Shown here: in pieces, positions 6,118 through 6,497 of the stretch
Position numbering within the stretch: position 1 is the first letter of the stretch
How the letters are laid out: each line of letters starts with the position of its first letter
Assembly (NCBI GenBank): GCA_030754715.1
Contig: JASLZV010000111.1
Span: forward strand, 1-6,497
Reading direction: 5' to 3'
Length of the DNA stretch: 6,497 bases
Source of the DNA: Phycisphaerae bacterium
GTDB lineage: Bacteria > Planctomycetota > Phycisphaerae > SM23-33
Program-made: the position numbers and the translations under genes
Notes under the pieces: generated by a model
What the model was told of the DNA's origin: nothing
Database searches by the model: none
Seen by the model: the letters and a program-made list of their open reading frames with translations, nothing else

Positions 6118-6497
6118 TATCCACCTCCCGTGGTACGAATCACTTTGCGGCCGAGTTTCGGTACCGACGCCAGCACCGGTACGCCGAGGTAACGCTCGGC
6201 GTCGTCGATGCTCTTGAGGCTGTGGTCGAAGTGGTCGGCACTAAACGCATAGATCAGCGACAGGATCACACCCCCCACTATGGCCAGAACCATGTTCAGC
6301 CAGAAAATCGGCTTCCTGGGACGCTCCGGGTCGGGCATCGACGGCTCGCTCAACACGGACACCAGGATGGGTGTATTGGCCAGTTCCTTCGCGGTGGTCG
6401 CAGCGATAACCTTGTCCTTTTCGGCATCGTATCTCTTCTGGGCGGCATCCAGGAAGGCCTGAAGGCGCTGCCACTGGGAAACCTTGACCGCCAAATC
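6117..6497 (-). CDS. Wzz/Wzc-type chain-length determinant, C-terminal part
   Basis: The gene enters from the right edge; 126 C-terminal residues are present and the true start is outside, so a TTG at 6494 should not be taken as a start. Residues about 5-32 of the visible part are charged and helical, like the end of the periplasmic coiled coil of polysaccharide co-polymerases. SEPSMPDPERPRKP (50-63) is the proline-rich stretch that precedes the second membrane span in this family, and the span follows at about 64-85. After it comes a cytoplasmic tail with SIDDAERYLGVPVLASVP (96-113), the standard segment that leads to the kinase domain in Wzc or ends the separate activator in split systems. 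The protein then stops, so the ATPase-like part is a separate gene just downstream, as in CapA/CapB or CpsC/CpsD pairs. It sits in the inner membrane and helps set chain length. Confidence 0.92.
   Translation of the reverse strand, partial: DLAVKVSQWQRLQAFLDAAQKRYDAEKDKVIAATTAKELANTPILVSVLSEPSMPDPERPRKPIFWLNMVLAIVGGVILSLIYAFSADHFDHSLKSIDDAERYLGVPVLASVPKLGRKVIRTTGGG
6124..6129 (-). promoter_or_regulatory. Ribosome binding site of the CpsD-like gene
   Basis: GGGAGG on the minus strand, 6 bases before the ATG at 6117, the strongest Shine-Dalgarno match in the window. It lies within the last codons of the chain-length gene, so it fixes the start at the TAATG overlap. Confidence 0.75.

Noticed and set aside
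6492..6494. TTG near the right edge as a start for the chain-length gene.
   Set aside because: The frame is open to the edge and the protein lacks its first membrane span and most of its periplasmic domain, so the gene is cut by the window.

Overview
The window holds part of one gene cluster for building and exporting a surface polysaccharide. Every supported gene lies on the minus strand, so transcription runs from high to low coordinates. The DNA is GC-rich, the genes are tightly packed, Shine-Dalgarno sites are clear, and at least three starts are GTG or TTG. The content fits a Gram-negative-type envelope. The ATPase-like protein resembles family members I associate with Planctomycetota, but that placement is a weak guess from memory and no rRNA or marker gene is present to confirm it.

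In transcription order: (1) 6497-6117, the C-terminal end of a Wzz/Wzc-type chain-length determinant, cut by the window edge; (2) 6117-5443, a CpsD/CapB-like P-loop protein whose nucleotide-binding motifs are all degenerate; (3) 5367-3871, a multi-spanning O-antigen ligase/polymerase family protein; (4) 3822-2254, a Wzx/MATE-type flippase; (5) 2257-1304, a family 2 (GT-A) glycosyltransferase; (6) 1316-120, a family 4 (GT-B) glycosyltransferase carrying a lineage-specific-looking insert; (7) from about position 74 off the left edge, the first codons of what looks like a radical SAM enzyme.

The first two genes overlap by one base, flippase and GT2 by four (GTGA), and GT2 and GT4 by thirteen; the other gaps are about 45 to 75 bases. 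This supports a single operon. The pathway logic is: glycosyltransferases build the repeat unit on a lipid carrier at the inner face of the membrane, the flippase turns it over, the Wzy-like protein polymerises or transfers it, and the chain-length protein with its ATPase-like partner sets length and export. No RNA gene, insertion sequence, CRISPR array, convincing promoter or terminator was seen.

The observations most worth a second look are the ATPase-like protein without its P-loop lysine, the hairpin-containing insert inside the GT4 gene, and the radical SAM start at the window edge.
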